A stretch of DNA of 64,000 bases, taken from Aquilaria yunnanensis. Taxonomy: Eukaryota > Streptophyta > Magnoliopsida > Malvales > Thymelaeaceae. Positions 21,921 to 33,205 of the stretch are shown one piece after another. The stretch is taken from assembly GCA_039654915.1 (NCBI GenBank), contig CM077599.1:10232501-10296500 (forward strand). Direction: 5' to 3'. How positions within the stretch are numbered: position 1 is the stretch's first letter; every line of letters starts with the position of its first letter. The notes under the pieces were generated by a model. It was not told the origin of the DNA and made no database searches. It was given only the letters and a program-made list of their open reading frames with translations. The position numbers and the translations under genes were made by a program.

Positions 21921-24900
21921 TCAGCCCTGAAGCCAGAGCAGAAAAGGTAGTGCTCTTTGTAACCCGACTTTAGCTAGTGTGTCTGCTTTCTCGTTAGCCT
22001 CCCTTGGAACAAAGACAATGCGGCAGTTTTGGAGGAGTTTCTTTAGTCCTTTGATCTGTCTTAGGATGTCTGTTACTCTCCACGGTCCCTTCTCAGATTC
22101 GTTGATCCAGGATGAGGCCAGTTTTGAGTCTGTTTCCACTACTAATCCCTCTTTCCCCATGTCCCTTCTTTGATACATAATCCTAAGCGCCGCAAGAATT
22201 GCTTCCAGCTCTAATACTGCTACTTCGTTCCACTTCATAGGCCTGGAGAAGATGCACAGTGATCTGCCCTCGCTGTCCCTAAGGATGCCCCCAATAGCAG
22301 CTTTTTGTTGCCTCGGGTTTACTGCTGCGTCCACGTTAAACTTCAGACTATCGAGAGCTGGCGCTTCCCAGTGTGACGTGGTTTTGTCCCTTGTCTGCCT
22401 CTTTTCGATTCTCACATTTGCTGGATCAAGTATAACATCAAAGACTGTGGCTTTGCTCTGCTGCCACTTCTCCGAAATCCAATGACCAACTATCATTTTG
22501 ACCATGTCATATGTAATGAGGGCTTGCATTTCCTTCCCTCTAAAAATCTTGTCGTTTCTCACTTGCCAAATCGACCAAACCGTGGCGTAGAAGAACAACA
22601 TCCACACTTCCCCTGATTTTACCAGACCTGAATGTTCCATCCACTGGCTGAAAAACTGCTGGATCGTGCTCGGGACTGGCCACTGCAGTTTCCAGTCCTT
22701 CATTATGAATGACCACACTTGCCACGCATAATTACAGAGCAGAAATAAATAGGAAGTTGTCTCCAATTCACTTGAACACAGAGGGCATGTGGCGTCTTGA
22801 CTGCTCAACACCCTCCTTTCCACAAGCATGTTTCTCGTTGGCAGCCTTCCATGGATTAATTGCCAAACGAAAATTCTGACTTTCGGTGGGGACCAAAACT
22901 TCCAAGAAGCTGCTATAATCCCACGGTGTTGAGAGGACGAGTTCCTACCTTGGTTCACATAGGATGACACTGAATACTGCCCAGATCTTTCATGAATCCA
23001 GATTAGTCTGTCTTGTTCTTCTGCACACAGGACTTTCTTCTCCAGAGTTTCCAAGAGGTCGAACCAAATGTTTTTTTCCCAGTCGAATACTGGTCTTCTC
23101 AGCTTCACTTCCCACTTCCATATGCCATTATTCCAGAAGCCAAACTCTTTAACCTTCCCGTCTTTATTGGATGCTAGCGCAAAGATTCTTGGAAACTTGA
23201 GCTTCAGTATTACTCCGTCTATCCAATGATCATGCCAAAAAGACGTCCTTCCCCCGTCCCCAATAATAGCCATGAAACCCGACGATGCGGAGACCCCTCC
23301 ATTATTGTCCTTCGCCCAGCCCTCTGTTATGGCTTTCCATATATTTGAAAATTTCCTCCTTCTGTTGGTTAAAGGCCCCAATTCATCCTCTGCACCTCTA
23401 TACTTTGCAGTGATTATCTGTCTCCATGTCGCTGTGGATTCATTGCCATATCTCCATATCCACTTTGTTAGCATCGCTTTATTCTTTCTTCTCAGGTCAC
23501 CAATTCCGAGCCCTCCTTCCTGTTTTGATTTCTTTATGGTTTGCCATCCCACTGGGGTTAGGCGCCTTGCTCCATTAACATTTCCCCAGAAAAAATTCCT
23601 CTGCAGTTTTTCCAGTTCTTTAATAACCCCTGTAGGAACAGAAAACAAGGAGAAATAATATATGGGTAAGCTATTCAAAACTGAATTTATCAGTGTAACC
23701 CTCCCCGCTCTCGAAATAAATCTTGTTTTCCACAAACTCAGTCTAGCTCTCTCCCTCTCTAACACGGGTTCCCACATTTTTATTGAGTGAGGATTGTCAC
23801 CGATTGGTAGTCCTAGATATATAAAAGGAAAGGTTCCAAACGAACATCCAATTTCTGTTCCCCACAACTTCACGACCTCCGCCTCCATATTCACTCCATA
23901 CAGCGTGCTCTTAGCCATATTAATCTTTAACCCTGAGCACAGTTGGAAGCATCTAAGCACCCTTTTCAGGTTTTTCAGGCTTGCCAGGTTTCCATCGCAG
24001 TATAATAAAGTATCGTAGCAAACTGTAAGTGGGATATCCTCATTTCTGAAGTGATCCCAACGTCAGCTCCATGAAACAGGCCCAAGGTAGTTGCTTTATT
24101 CATTAGCGCATTGAGCCCTTCACTTGCTAAATTGAAGAGGAACGGAGAGATTGGGTCGCCCTGTCATAGTCCTCTCTCCATTCGAAATTGATTTGAAGGT
24201 GATCCATTAACGAGAACAGACAGGTCCACCGTACTTATGCACTCCATCATCCATTTCCTCCAGCGCTGCCCAAAACCCATTTCCAGCAGAACATTGTCCA
24301 AGTACTTCCAGTGTAACGAGTCGTATGCCTTCTCAAAATCAATTTTCAATACTAGGCCTTTCCTCTTTGTGGTCTTCAAGCTGTGCACGACTTCATTTGC
24401 TATCAAGGCACAATCTAATATTTGTTTGCCCTTTGTAAAGGCGAATTGTGATTCGCCCATGACCTCCTTCATCAGTCCCCTTATTCTAGCTGATAGTATC
24501 TTTGCCAGAATTTTGTATATACAACTCACCAGCGTAATTGGTCTAAAGTCCCTTAGAGATTCTGGGCAATCCTTCTTGGGAATTAGGACAATAAAAGAGG
24601 AGTTTACTGCCCTTGGAAGCTTACCACTCTCATAAAATTCCAGCATAAAAGCCATGATGTCTTCCTTTAAAACCAGCCAGTTTTCTTTGACAAATCTGAG
24701 ATTGAAACCATCTGGTCCTGGTGCTTTATCTCCGTCGCAGCTCCATATTGCTTCCTTGACCTCCTCCTTTGAAAATTCGATCTCCAAAGACTCTGCTTTT
24801 CCACTGCTGATCCTTCTCAAGCAACCTGCTGGTAACTTTAGTAATGGGCCCTCTTCCTTTGCGAAATGTTTCTCAAAGAACTTGACCACTTCCGCCTTGA

Positions 24901-26083
24901 TAAGCTTGGGGTCTTCCCTTTCTTCCCCATTTATTTTAATAGCTGTTAAGCTGTTGACCCGGACTCTATTGTTCATAACCATATGGAAGTATCTTGAATT
25001 GCAATCTCCCATCCTTATCCAGTTACATCTGGACTTTTGACGTGCTGCTGATTCCTCCTTTTTCCTCAGTGCCCACAATTTTTCTCGGCATTGATACCAT
25101 TGAACATACACCTTATTGTCTTCTGGTTTCGCTTCTCTGGAGCTTTCCAGGGCTTCCAGTTCACGCTCAGCCCTCTTCAATTCTACGACTATGGTGTTCC
25201 GGGCGTCCATAAACTTAATCTTCAAATGTTTCTTAGCCAATCTGAGTTTCTGCAGCAATTTAGGTTTTTCTCTTTCCTTCCCTTGGTCCATGGCCTTCCA
25301 TAGTTCGCTGAACCAATGCCCGAAATCCTTCTCCTTCAGCCACCAGTTGAAACAGCGAAAGGGAGTTAGCCCCCCATCCAACCTTCTCCACCCCAAACAC
25401 ACAGCATCGTGATCAGAAAATGACGCATTGACCTTCCATTGTTGTATCTGTGTGAACTTACTCAGAAAATCAGCATCTATTAAGAATCTATCCAGCCTGC
25501 TTTTGACCAGTTGTTCTTGATTGTTCGACCAAGTATAACCGCCTCCCCGCATTGGGATATCAACCAGCTTTGCATTATCCACAAAATCACTGAAATCCTT
25601 CATACCTCTGTCAAAACGGGCTGTCGGCAGGCGCTCTCCAGCTGCTAGGATTTCATTCCAATCTCCACCAACTAACCAGCATCCCCCAATTTGTGCCTTT
25701 ATTAACAACAGGTCTTGCCAAAAGTAACATCTTAAATTGACATCATTTGGAGCATATGCTGTAGCAAACACGCACCTGGTTTTCTGGTGTACCAATTCCC
25801 CACTGATAAAAATCCCTCTTGGATTAGAAAACGTTGCTTGAGCTACGAAGAAGCGTTTCTGCCATATTATCATCAGACCTCCTGATGCACCATCCGAATT
25901 TACCCATACAGCTTCAATCTCCTTGATACCCCACAATTTTGGTAAGCACCTGATATCGAAAGAAGGTAATTTTGTTTCCTGAAACATTACCATGTCCGGT
26001 TGTTCAGCTCTCAGTAGCCCATTCAGTGCTCGTTTCTTGGTGTCGCTGCCTAGACCTCTTACATTTAGTGACATTATCTTCAT
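21921..26083 (-). pseudogene. LINE ORF2: endonuclease, reverse transcriptase, zf-RVT, RNase H (broken)
   Basis: It starts at ATG 26081-26083 with MKIMSLNVRGLGS, an APE-type endonuclease (SDH catalytic motif in ASFSDHDAV). The reverse transcriptase fingers and palm follow (KIDFEKAYDSLHW). A TGA at 24164-24166 falls directly before QGDP, where the family has an arginine or similar. A one-base deletion near 24016-24017 hits the FADD catalytic motif and shifts the frame; the rest then reads open from about 24014 to 21921. The distal part has the zf-RVT pattern (CPLCSSELE) and an RNase H domain (FNVDAAVN, VETDSKLASSWIN, REANEKADTLAK). The two lesions destroy polymerase function. Confidence 0.92.
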
Positions 26084-26130
26084 CTTCCTTGTATGGCGCG
26101 GATCGCAATATACCGGTCTCTGTTGTCGTT

Positions 26131-28200
26131 CTAAACTTCCCCTGCCTTCTGTAGTTCATTCACCTCCAGATCAATAATTTTCCTCTTCAATTCCTCCATT
26201 CCGCCATCCAGAGTGAGACCCATCTCCTTAATTATTCTGAGTACTTCCTCCGCTTCCTTGCTCGCCGCCGCATCCAACGCCGACACTTCCTCGCCCTCTG
26301 CCATCCTAGGAACACGCATCTGTTTTGAAGTCCCATCCACTTTTTCTACGTTACCTTGATCTGCATCCTCCTTCCTTTTTCTGTTTTTCACTATTACCTT
26401 ATTCTTCTTGACTCTTCTCTTTTTCTTGTTGGTGCTCTTCTTCTTCGTTCTCAAGTCCTTTATCAATATTTGATCTTCTTCTTCTTCATCAAATGCCACT
26501 CTCAACGTGTCAATAGACTTCAAGACAGCGGCCTCTCTCGAGTCCACTTGTTGGACCAAAAGAGACCCAGGTAGTCCCTTCAGCCCATAATTCCTTTCTT
26601 CTTCCCTGTCTTCCCTGACTGATATGCTAAGAAGCTGGGCCGATCCAATAGAGCCACCCTGGTAACCTCCGTCGGGTTTATGACCATTCAAGATGGTTGC
26701 TTCCCCACCGTTGGGCCCGTCAATTTTGGGCCTATCTTCTCTTCTCTTCATGACACGACTAGCCCTGCTGTAACCTTCGACGTTTGACTCTTCGCACCTC
26801 TCTGTCACCTTTGCTGCCTCCGTACCTTCTGCTTGTACGCCTACCTCAAGACCAGACTCGTCTGTCTCGAGAACTCGAGACCTTGACCCTAGCCTGTCAC
26901 TTCTCCCAGCTGCCCGAGACTCCTTCTCCTCGTTCATCTCTTCCTGGTAATTGTTCATCAACTTCTGCTGGGTCTCTTTCAAAATAGTGCCAGCATTATA
27001 CTCCTGGGCATTCGCGTATGGAACGGAAAGCATATTGCAAACTGGTTCCTCCGACACATAAATCTGAAAGATTTCCCCATCAATCTTGATATTAATTGAA
27101 TTTGGCAGTTCAGATCTTGAGGCTTGAGTGAGAATACGAGCAACGTCAAGTCTGTTTCTACAAAGCGTATCTTCATCCACAGCTACATAACTTCCCCATA
27201 AATTACCCATTAACTGGAAAAAGCGTTTAGTGTAAGCATAAAGGGGCACCCCTTCCAGTCGCATCCACCTCATGCTTCTAAGATCGACGTCCGTCGTCTT
27301 CCATGGTCTCACCGCATCAAACCAGTCACCAACCCAATCGTGCATCATTTCAAGGAAGAAAACCTTGTCGCCGGCCGTTTTGAATGTTAACAGCACCATA
27401 CTGCCTCCCATCACTCTTAAGTTGCAGTTGAATCTGTGCTCATTGAACACCTCCTCAGCCAATATATTAATACAATCTGGGAATCTGATAAATCCGACCA
27501 ACGCATTGTCTAGCCATGCTTTTTCCTCCTCATTTGTTTGGAACTCTATGTTTGCCCAAGATGTATCCCGAGCTTGCTCTCCTTTTAGCTGTGCGTAGGA
27601 ACAATTCACGCTCATCGCTCTCCTTACATTTTCCCATTCGTCCTGCTGACCTACCTTATTTGCTTCGCTAACTCCGACTCTTCTATTGATGAGAGCTTCC
27701 TTGTAGCTTCTTCCATTTCTCCCCCTCACAGCAATCTCCTCCTGACCGAACCTTACGTTCACCTTTTCGTTACCAGAGCTATCTCCGCCGTATTGCACCG
27801 TCTCTACGTCGTAGTTCCTCCCTTTACTCTTTTCTCTAGCTTTACTCACTCTTACTTTGAACTCCCCAATCCACATGTCGCTAAGCTCCGCTCTGAGCCT
27901 GGTGGGGTTCATTGGCTTTTTGAACCGTACAAACCCGAAGCGTCTTCCTTTCTGGTTCCTCCGCTGTGGTATGTAGACGTCGACGACTATACCCATCTTT
28001 CTGAATTCCTTCCACAGATCCTCCGCTGATAGCTCGTCTGGGAAGTTAGTGAAATAATAGGATAACACGAAACTGGATTCAAACCATGACCTATTTCTAT
28101 ATCTAAAACCACTTCTCGGATCGACATTCCTCGGAAGAATGGTAGCTCTCTCTCTTAACCGCTCACTGTCTCTCGACCGCACTCTCTGCCCCCAGACCAT
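26131..28200 (-). CDS. LINE ORF1: RRM / DUF4283-type RNA-binding protein
   Basis: About 689 residues from the first ATG (28198-28200); the frame is open slightly upstream only through a TTG. The N-terminus contains an RRM with RNP-like motifs YYFTNFPD and RRFGFVRF. The middle resembles the DUF4283 region common in plant L1 ORF1 proteins (for example the WMRLEGVPLYAY segment). A very basic stretch near the C-terminus (KKKSTNKKKRRVKKNK) is a likely nuclear signal or RNA-binding tail. No CCHC zinc knuckle was seen. It would bind LINE RNA to form the retrotransposition particle. The frame is uninterrupted, unlike ORF2. Confidence 0.85.
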   Translation of the reverse strand: MVWGQRVRSRDSERLRERATILPRNVDPRSGFRYRNRSWFESSFVLSYYFTNFPDELSAEDLWKEFRKMGIVVDVYIPQRRNQKGRRFGFVRFKKPMNPTRLRAELSDMWIGEFKVRVSKAREKSKGRNYDVETVQYGGDSSGNEKVNVRFGQEEIAVRGRNGRSYKEALINRRVGVSEANKVGQQDEWENVRRAMSVNCSYAQLKGEQARDTSWANIEFQTNEEEKAWLDNALVGFIRFPDCINILAEEVFNEHRFNCNLRVMGGSMVLLTFKTAGDKVFFLEMMHDWVGDWFDAVRPWKTTDVDLRSMRWMRLEGVPLYAYTKRFFQLMGNLWGSYVAVDEDTLCRNRLDVARILTQASRSELPNSINIKIDGEIFQIYVSEEPVCNMLSVPYANAQEYNAGTILKETQQKLMNNYQEEMNEEKESRAAGRSDRLGSRSRVLETDESGLEVGVQAEGTEAAKVTERCEESNVEGYSRASRVMKRREDRPKIDGPNGGEATILNGHKPDGGYQGGSIGSAQLLSISVREDREEERNYGLKGLPGSLLVQQVDSREAAVLKSIDTLRVAFDEEEEDQILIKDLRTKKKSTNKKKRRVKKNKVIVKNRKRKEDADQGNVEKVDGTSKQMRVPRMAEGEEVSALDAAASKEAEEVLRIIKEMGLTLDGGMEELKRKIIDLEVNELQKAGEV

Positions 28201-28241
28201 TGAATTTCTCTGCAAGTTTTTTATTTCCCTTAGCTTTTAAG

Positions 28242-29324
28242 TATTGTGTAAGACTTCTCATTAACATATAAATTGTTTCACAAAATTGTATTTTTCAAAT
28301 GACATAATATATTTATATATATAATCTTTTAACTTACATTTTTAATGATTTTTCCTTATGGTTCAATTTCTACATTTTTTTCATTATCTGCAGTCATTTT
28401 TTTATTTATTTTTTATTTTTAATTTTTGGTTTAGCTCCAATTAAGAACGTTATTTTTATTTTTATAATTGATTGTCACCTTTTTCAAAGATTGTTACGGT
28501 AATGGTAACCATTCAACTCTCTCTAATTTGAATTGATTTCCTTAATAATGCATTAAAAACCATTCTATTTTTTAAACATTAGGGTTTCGACTCTCTCTAA
28601 TAATGATTGTAGTGTTTTCTTATTAATGTTTAAGTAAAAATAAAGGTGTTTCTATATTTTTAAATTAAAAAATGTGGAAATGATAGCTAGTTGCTCAATT
28701 TTGATTGAAATTAAATTAATAAAAAATATAATATTCTGAGATAAATGCTAACACTAAAATACACAAAATTAATAATAGTTAATTTTCTAAATTTGATGTT
28801 GGTTGAAAAAGAGTATTTGTGTTCTTTCAGTTTGCAAGATATAATTGTAAAACAGTTGACTAAATTTGTGGTTTCTAGTGCATTTTTTTAGTTTAAGAAA
28901 ATTTATAATCATTTTGCTAAATAAGACACTCTTAAACAATGATTACTTAATAAAGAAATATATAAATATAAAATCACAAGAGAATCATTAATCATAGATT
29001 AATAATGAGAAGGATTTTAAAGTTTTCATCTTATTTTAGGAATGACTCTTATAATTTTTTTCTGTTTAGCATTAGAAAAATGCTAATAAAATAGGCAGTT
29101 TATCATAATTGACATGTTACTATTTATTCGAATGAAGTAGTTGATATTATGTACTTGTCATATTAGTTATGGTGACCATAAACCATCATATCATGGTCTT
29201 AAGTTTTAGTACAAGCTTTGACAAATTTTCAAAATTGTGAGAATGAAAAGAAAAGGATAATAATAGCCAATTTCAAGAATAAAAAATGGTATTCTTAATT
29301 AAAGGAACAAAAAATTTGAAAACA
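28242..29324. other. Non-coding interior of the Mutator-like element
   Basis: AT-rich, no exon or transposase domain seen. Bounded by the LINE target duplication on the left and the mini-element target duplication on the right. Confidence 0.5.
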
Positions 29325-29752
29325 GGGATAATTACAATTTGGCTCCTGAGATTTAAGTAAAATTGCACTTTGCCCCTTTTTATTTCAGAAATCTATACTT
29401 TGCCCTTACTTTTTCTTACAGTTTGACAGCAACTTATGAAATTTTAATTTAAACTCTAGATTAGTTATTTGTTAGTAATTTTAATATTTATTATATTTTT
29501 TACAATTAATAGACATTTTAAATTATCAGTTTTTTCTTTCTATTTTTTTTAGTTTTTAAAATAATATTTTTTAAATTTCAATTAATTGTAAAAAAAATAC
29601 TATACATATTAAAATTACCTAAAAATGATTATTGTATTAAAATTAAAGTTTCAAAAGTTACTGTTAAGAAAACAGTGGCAAAGTATATATTTCTGAAACA
29701 AAATGACAAAGGGTACTTTCATGTAAGTCTTAGGGCAAATTGTAATTAACCC
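29325..29752. mobile_element. 428-bp Mutator-like MITE
   Basis: Inverted ends of about 190 bp: the left starts GGGATAATTACAATTTGGC and the right, reverse-complemented, starts GGGTTAATTACAATTTGCC. Both continue through a TTTCAGAAAT.TATACTTTGCC segment. Nine-base target duplications TTGAAAACA (29316-29324) and TTGAAAATA (29753-29761) differ at one base. There is almost no unique interior and no coding. Confidence 0.85.
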
Positions 29753-30303
29753 TTGAAAATATATAAGAGAAAATAAGTACAACGGTTGCAAAAATAAATA
29801 AGAAATGAATGGTAAATAATTAAGGGAAGATAATTGAAAAAAGTAAGTTAAAAGAATCAACATATAAAAAATATATTATGTCCTTTAAAATATACATATT
29901 TATGGAGTAATTTATGTGTTAGGTGAAACCGTAAATAGTAACTAAAACCTAGGACCTCAAAGTGTAATTAGCCCATTAGTTTTAACCTCTAAATTTGGTT
30001 TAAGGGTTAACTGTAGATTTGTTCAAACCGTAAGGGGTTTTTAAGAGATTTCTGAAATAGGAGGGATAACTGTAATTTTGAGTAAAGCTTAGGGGAAATT
30101 TTATAATTCACCCAGTTTCCACTCTTCAACTCGTCCGGTGAACCCCAACAATGACAACTTCGGACCCTTTCAAGCTCTAGATCACCTCGATCCGACCCAT
30201 CTAAGAAGGGCCACTTAGCTCGCGGCTTGGAGATTAGAAAAGGCAAGAGAGATGGCAGAAAATTCAAGGAAGTGGTAAAGGTTTCAAATTTCAATCAAAT
30301 CTT

Positions 30304-31584
30304 ATTGGCCTAAATGTATATTTGGTCCCTCAAATTTACAAACTCGCACGAGTTTGTCTTTTAACTCTGACTTTGACTCATGATGACTTGGTCCTAAAAC
30401 TTTGATAAGCTGGAACTTAGTCCTCAAACTTTGACAGACCATGTGATTTAGTCCCTAGTTCAACGAAAAACAGTAAAACACACACATGATAGAGTCGACA
30501 TTTATGAGGAGTTGATATTAGAAGTGGAGTCAATTGGTCGAGCTTTTGGCTAGGGTTTGAAATTCCTCAAAATCACAAATCAATTGCCTCTAAAATTAAA
30601 GTGCAGCATCCTAGTAATCGGCCAATGGTGTGAAGAAACCATATAGATTTTAGGCCTTGAACTAATTTGCTAAGGAAGTTGTCATTCCTGATTATTGTGA
30701 AAGAAATAATCGAGGAGTTCAAGACAGATCTTCATTTCTAGAGTAAAGTGGTGGCCAGCCTCCAAGAGGCAACAGAAGTTTATCTTGTGGGTCTCTTTGA
30801 AATAGCAACTTGTTCTCGATTCATACCAAGAAGGTTACTATCATGCCGAAGAAGGATTAAGGGTGCTATTCATTTTGTTGATGCTGCTTTTGTGGCAGTC
30901 AAGGGCATAATCAGTGGATTTGGTGTGTCAAGCAATCCATGTTAGTGCTAGAATCTTGTTATGTTTGGGTTTTATGCTAACCAACTATCTATTTTCCTAC
31001 TAGGCCACCATGTGTTTATGAAAAGGTCCCTAGTAAAAGTTTTATTATTTTTTTATGAAGAATGAAACCCAAGTTAATTTGTAGTCTAGTGGTTGTTAAT
31101 GGTCATTTGCATGTCTTTGGGCCAACTTTCATGTTCTTTGTGTGACCGATGTATGTGAAATTGTAAAGAATGTTGACCTAGAAGTTTCATAAAAGCTCAA
31201 AATTTAATGGAAGTAGAGTTGGAAATGAATGTGCTAAGCTCTCCAGGTAAGAGCGACAATGCCGTTGTAGAGCTGGGAGTCAACTGAGGAAGGTAAAGAT
31301 TTCTAAGAAAGAAAGTGGGACAATGATATTGCCAATGGAGCCAGAGGCGAAGAAGGCCCAACACCGTCTACATTCTTTTTCCATTTTGACACTACTTTAG
31401 GTTCACTCTAAAAGCTGCATTCCACATCAGCAAAAACACTAACGTCATTTGCTATTTCATCTAATGAGGGACTAACACACTTAATTTTTCAAAGTTGAGA
31501 GACTAAGTTATGCTGAGTTAAAGTTAAAGGACTAATTTGCTTGAATCAGCAAAATTAAGGGACCAAATGTGCATTTTGGCCAAT
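30304..31584. mobile_element. Pack-MULE-like TIR element carrying a histone H3 fragment
   Basis: The ends are inverted: left ATTGGCCTAAATGTATATTT, right (reverse complement) ATTGGCCAAAATGCACATTT. Both continue into GGTCCCT.AA and further similar 'TTAGTCC..AACTTTGA' blocks, with total similarity over about 150 bp. A clean target duplication was not seen, though comparison with copy 1 of the host gene shows that the segment is an insertion. It carries a decayed histone H3 fragment (separate entry). No transposase. Confidence 0.7.
30605..30875 (+). pseudogene. Decayed histone H3 fragment
   Basis: Fragments of the H3 core are visible: GVKKPYRF (30627-30650, H3 'GGVKKPHR'), then IVKEIIEEFKTDLHF, a TAG stop, VVASLQEATEVYLVGLFE (the H3 alpha-2 helix, 'ALQEAAEAYLVGLFE'), and an IMPK stretch near the end in another frame. 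The region between 'KKP' and 'REIAQDF' is deleted. Stops, frameshifts and the deletion rule out a functional histone. It lies inside a TIR element, as in Pack-MULE gene capture. Confidence 0.75.
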
Positions 31585-31628
31585 ATTTTATGATTTTTTC
31601 TTAATTAAGGCATAAACTAGATTGAGTT

Positions 31629-31650
31629 ACACACACACACACACACACAC
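31629..31650. repeat. (AC)n microsatellite
   Basis: About 11 AC units directly left of the Stowaway-like element. Confidence 0.85.
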
Positions 31651-31657
31651 TCATATA

Positions 31658-32488
31658 CTCCCTCTGTCCCGTAATTTTTTCTTCGATTGGGTTTGCACGT
31701 AGTTTTAGGTAATGTAGTGTTTTTTACTGGTTTTCTAATTTTACCCTTTCTACTTTCTCCATCTGATCTGGTTTGGGCATTTCATTTATCCGAGAGAGGC
31801 GGAGGCAAGCGACAGTGAAGGAGGGCGAAGACAATAGGTGAGAGGCGTCGGCAAAACCCTCTCCCAATCAATCGTTCACAGCCTCTCCCCCTCCTAATCA
31901 GTCAACAGCCGTTTGCAGCGGCCTCCCCATCCTTGTTGGCCATCGTCGATTCACCGTCCCCATTTGCCATTGTTGATCGATCGTCCGTCCTCCGTCGTCA
32001 ATTTGCCGGCCTTGCTCCATCCTCGATTCATCATTCTTTTGCCATCGTCAATCGCACCATCCTCGATTAGCCACCCTTGTTCGTGTTGTCCTCCCACAAA
32101 GAATCAAAGCTCCGTCGTCAATCGATTGTCTGTCCTTGGTTGTCAATTGATCGTCTGTTGTCCATCGTCGATCGATCGGTTGTCCACCACTCCCTCTGTA
32201 GCAAATCTCATCTCTTGCTTCAACTCCTTTCCGCATCTACTTCTTCTCCCAGCTTGTCCATGGCTGGTCGGGATGATGAGGCGCCGATAAGGTGGCTGCC
32301 ATGGCCGATCAGAGGGAAGTGGTCAGAGGGAAGCCAAAGGTTTAGGGTGTTTAGAGTCCAATTCTATTTTGGGCAATAAGGGCATAATTGTCTTTTGAAT
32401 GAATAAAGTTTATTAAAAATGGAAATGGTGCAAAGTTTTGGGACATTCTTAAAAGGAAAATTAGATAAAAATTTTGGGACGGAGGGAA
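31658..32488. mobile_element. Stowaway/mariner-like element, 831 bp
   Basis: TIRs CTCCCTCTGTCCC (left) and TTCCCTCCGTCCC (right, reverse complement) match the Stowaway consensus and are flanked by TA on both sides (31656-31657 and 32489-32490). At 831 bp it is long for a Stowaway MITE. The interior 31860-32340 is GC-richer and full of GTCGTC and ATCGATCG words. No transposase frame was recognised. Copy 1 of the host gene lacks it, confirming an insertion. Confidence 0.85.
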
Positions 32489-32747
32489 TATTTATATATC
32501 TTTGCTTGGCAGGAAAGAAAGAGGGGGATGAGCCTAGACGTCGATAGGTTGCGGGCAAAAAATGATCGCTTGGTGCGTTCAAACCATCAGCTGCTGGGAA
32601 ATCTGATTACAAGCTTTTTACAATTAGGGAGGAGATATTTTTCATGAATTTTAAGGTTAAGTCAAATGGAATGAGGCAGCGCGTGTTTTCTTCGGTCACC
32701 TACAGTTAGGAAAATTGAAACTACAGGCCCACAAATTAGTTTAGGGG

Positions 32748-33205
32748 AAAGTTATAATTACCCTCCTAAAGTTCACCCTAACTTACAGTTTACCCCTTTT
32801 ATTTTTAAAATCTACACATTACCTTCTGATTTTTTTATATTATCTGGTAACAATTTCTGAAACTTTAATTTAAACTATATGATAGTTATCTTCCTATAAT
32901 GTCAATCTCTTCAATATTTTTTTTATAATTAGTAGACATTTTAAATTATTAATCTTTTCTTTCTGTAAATGTATTTTTCTTCCTATAAATGCATATTAGT
33001 ATATTTTAAATGTTGGTTAGCTATAGAAAAAAAAATATCAAAAATCTTGAAATTACTGGAGTATGGTTATCAAACAGTTTAATATAGGGTTTCAGAAGTT
33101 ATTGTTGAATACTATAAAAGAAGAAGGGGGCAAAGTGTGTGTTTTTAAAATTAGAGGGGTAAAGTGTAGGTTAGATCACACCACAGGGAGGCTTTTGTAA
33201 TTCAT
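32748..33205. mobile_element. Mutator-like MITE related to the 428-bp element at 29.3 kb
   Basis: The left side has TATAATTACCCTCCTAAAG, TACAGTTTACCCC and CTGAAACTTTAATTTAAACT. The right side, reverse-complemented, has GAATTACAAAAGCCTCCC, TACACTTTACCCC and CTGAAACCCTATATTAAACT. The arrangement and several words (GACATTTTAAATTAT, CTTTAATTTAAACT) match the 29.3 kb element. Exact borders and target duplication are unclear. Confidence 0.65.

Larger units (their letters stand above)
21684..28230 (-). mobile_element. Full-length L1-type LINE with RNase H, inactivated
   Basis: A 6.5-kb non-LTR retrotransposon on the minus strand. The poly(A) tail appears as 13 T's at 21684-21696. The target duplication TAGCTTTTAAG is perfect at 21673-21683 and 28231-28241. 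ORF1 and ORF2 are annotated separately. The element seems complete at its 5' end, with only about 30 bases before the ORF1 ATG. ORF2 is broken by an in-frame TGA and a one-base frameshift, so the copy cannot make intact reverse transcriptase. It sits inside the Mutator-like element, so it is younger than that insertion. Confidence 0.95.
21544..30113. mobile_element. Mutator-like TIR element, split by a LINE and a mini-element
   Basis: The left end (CGGAGAATTACTAAATG) and right end (reverse complement GGGTGAATTATAAAATT) are inverted repeats that stay similar for about 100 bp, including 'AAATCTCTT.AAAACCCC' and 'CAATTACCC'. Flanking 9-mers AATTTCCAC (21535-21543) and AGTTTCCAC (30114-30122) form a target duplication with one mismatch, the size typical of Mutator-like elements. 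Removing the nested LINE (21684-28230) and mini-element (29325-29752) leaves about 1.6 kb. No transposase was seen, so it is non-autonomous. It interrupts the second copy of the small coiled-coil gene. Confidence 0.7.
30114..32640 (+). pseudogene. Small coiled-coil gene (copy 2), split by several insertions
   Basis: Collinear with copy 1 near 20.9-21.3 kb: 'TTCGGACCCTTTCAAGCTCTAGAT' at about 30150, a GGTTTCAA.TTTCAATCAAATCTT segment to 30303, AAGGCATAAACTAGATTGAGT at about 31607, and a coding segment after a TTGGCAG acceptor at about 32510 that reads MSLDVDRLRAKNDRLVRSNH. The intervening parts are two transposons (30304-31584 and 31658-32488). The coding segment ends early at a stop near 32645 and lacks the downstream part of copy 1, so this copy is probably dead. 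Confidence 0.6.

Noticed and set aside
31913..32379. Pro/Ser-rich open frames of 100-125 codons
   Set aside because: They are translations of the GTCGTC/ATCGAT-rich core of a Stowaway-like element, without domain or splice support.
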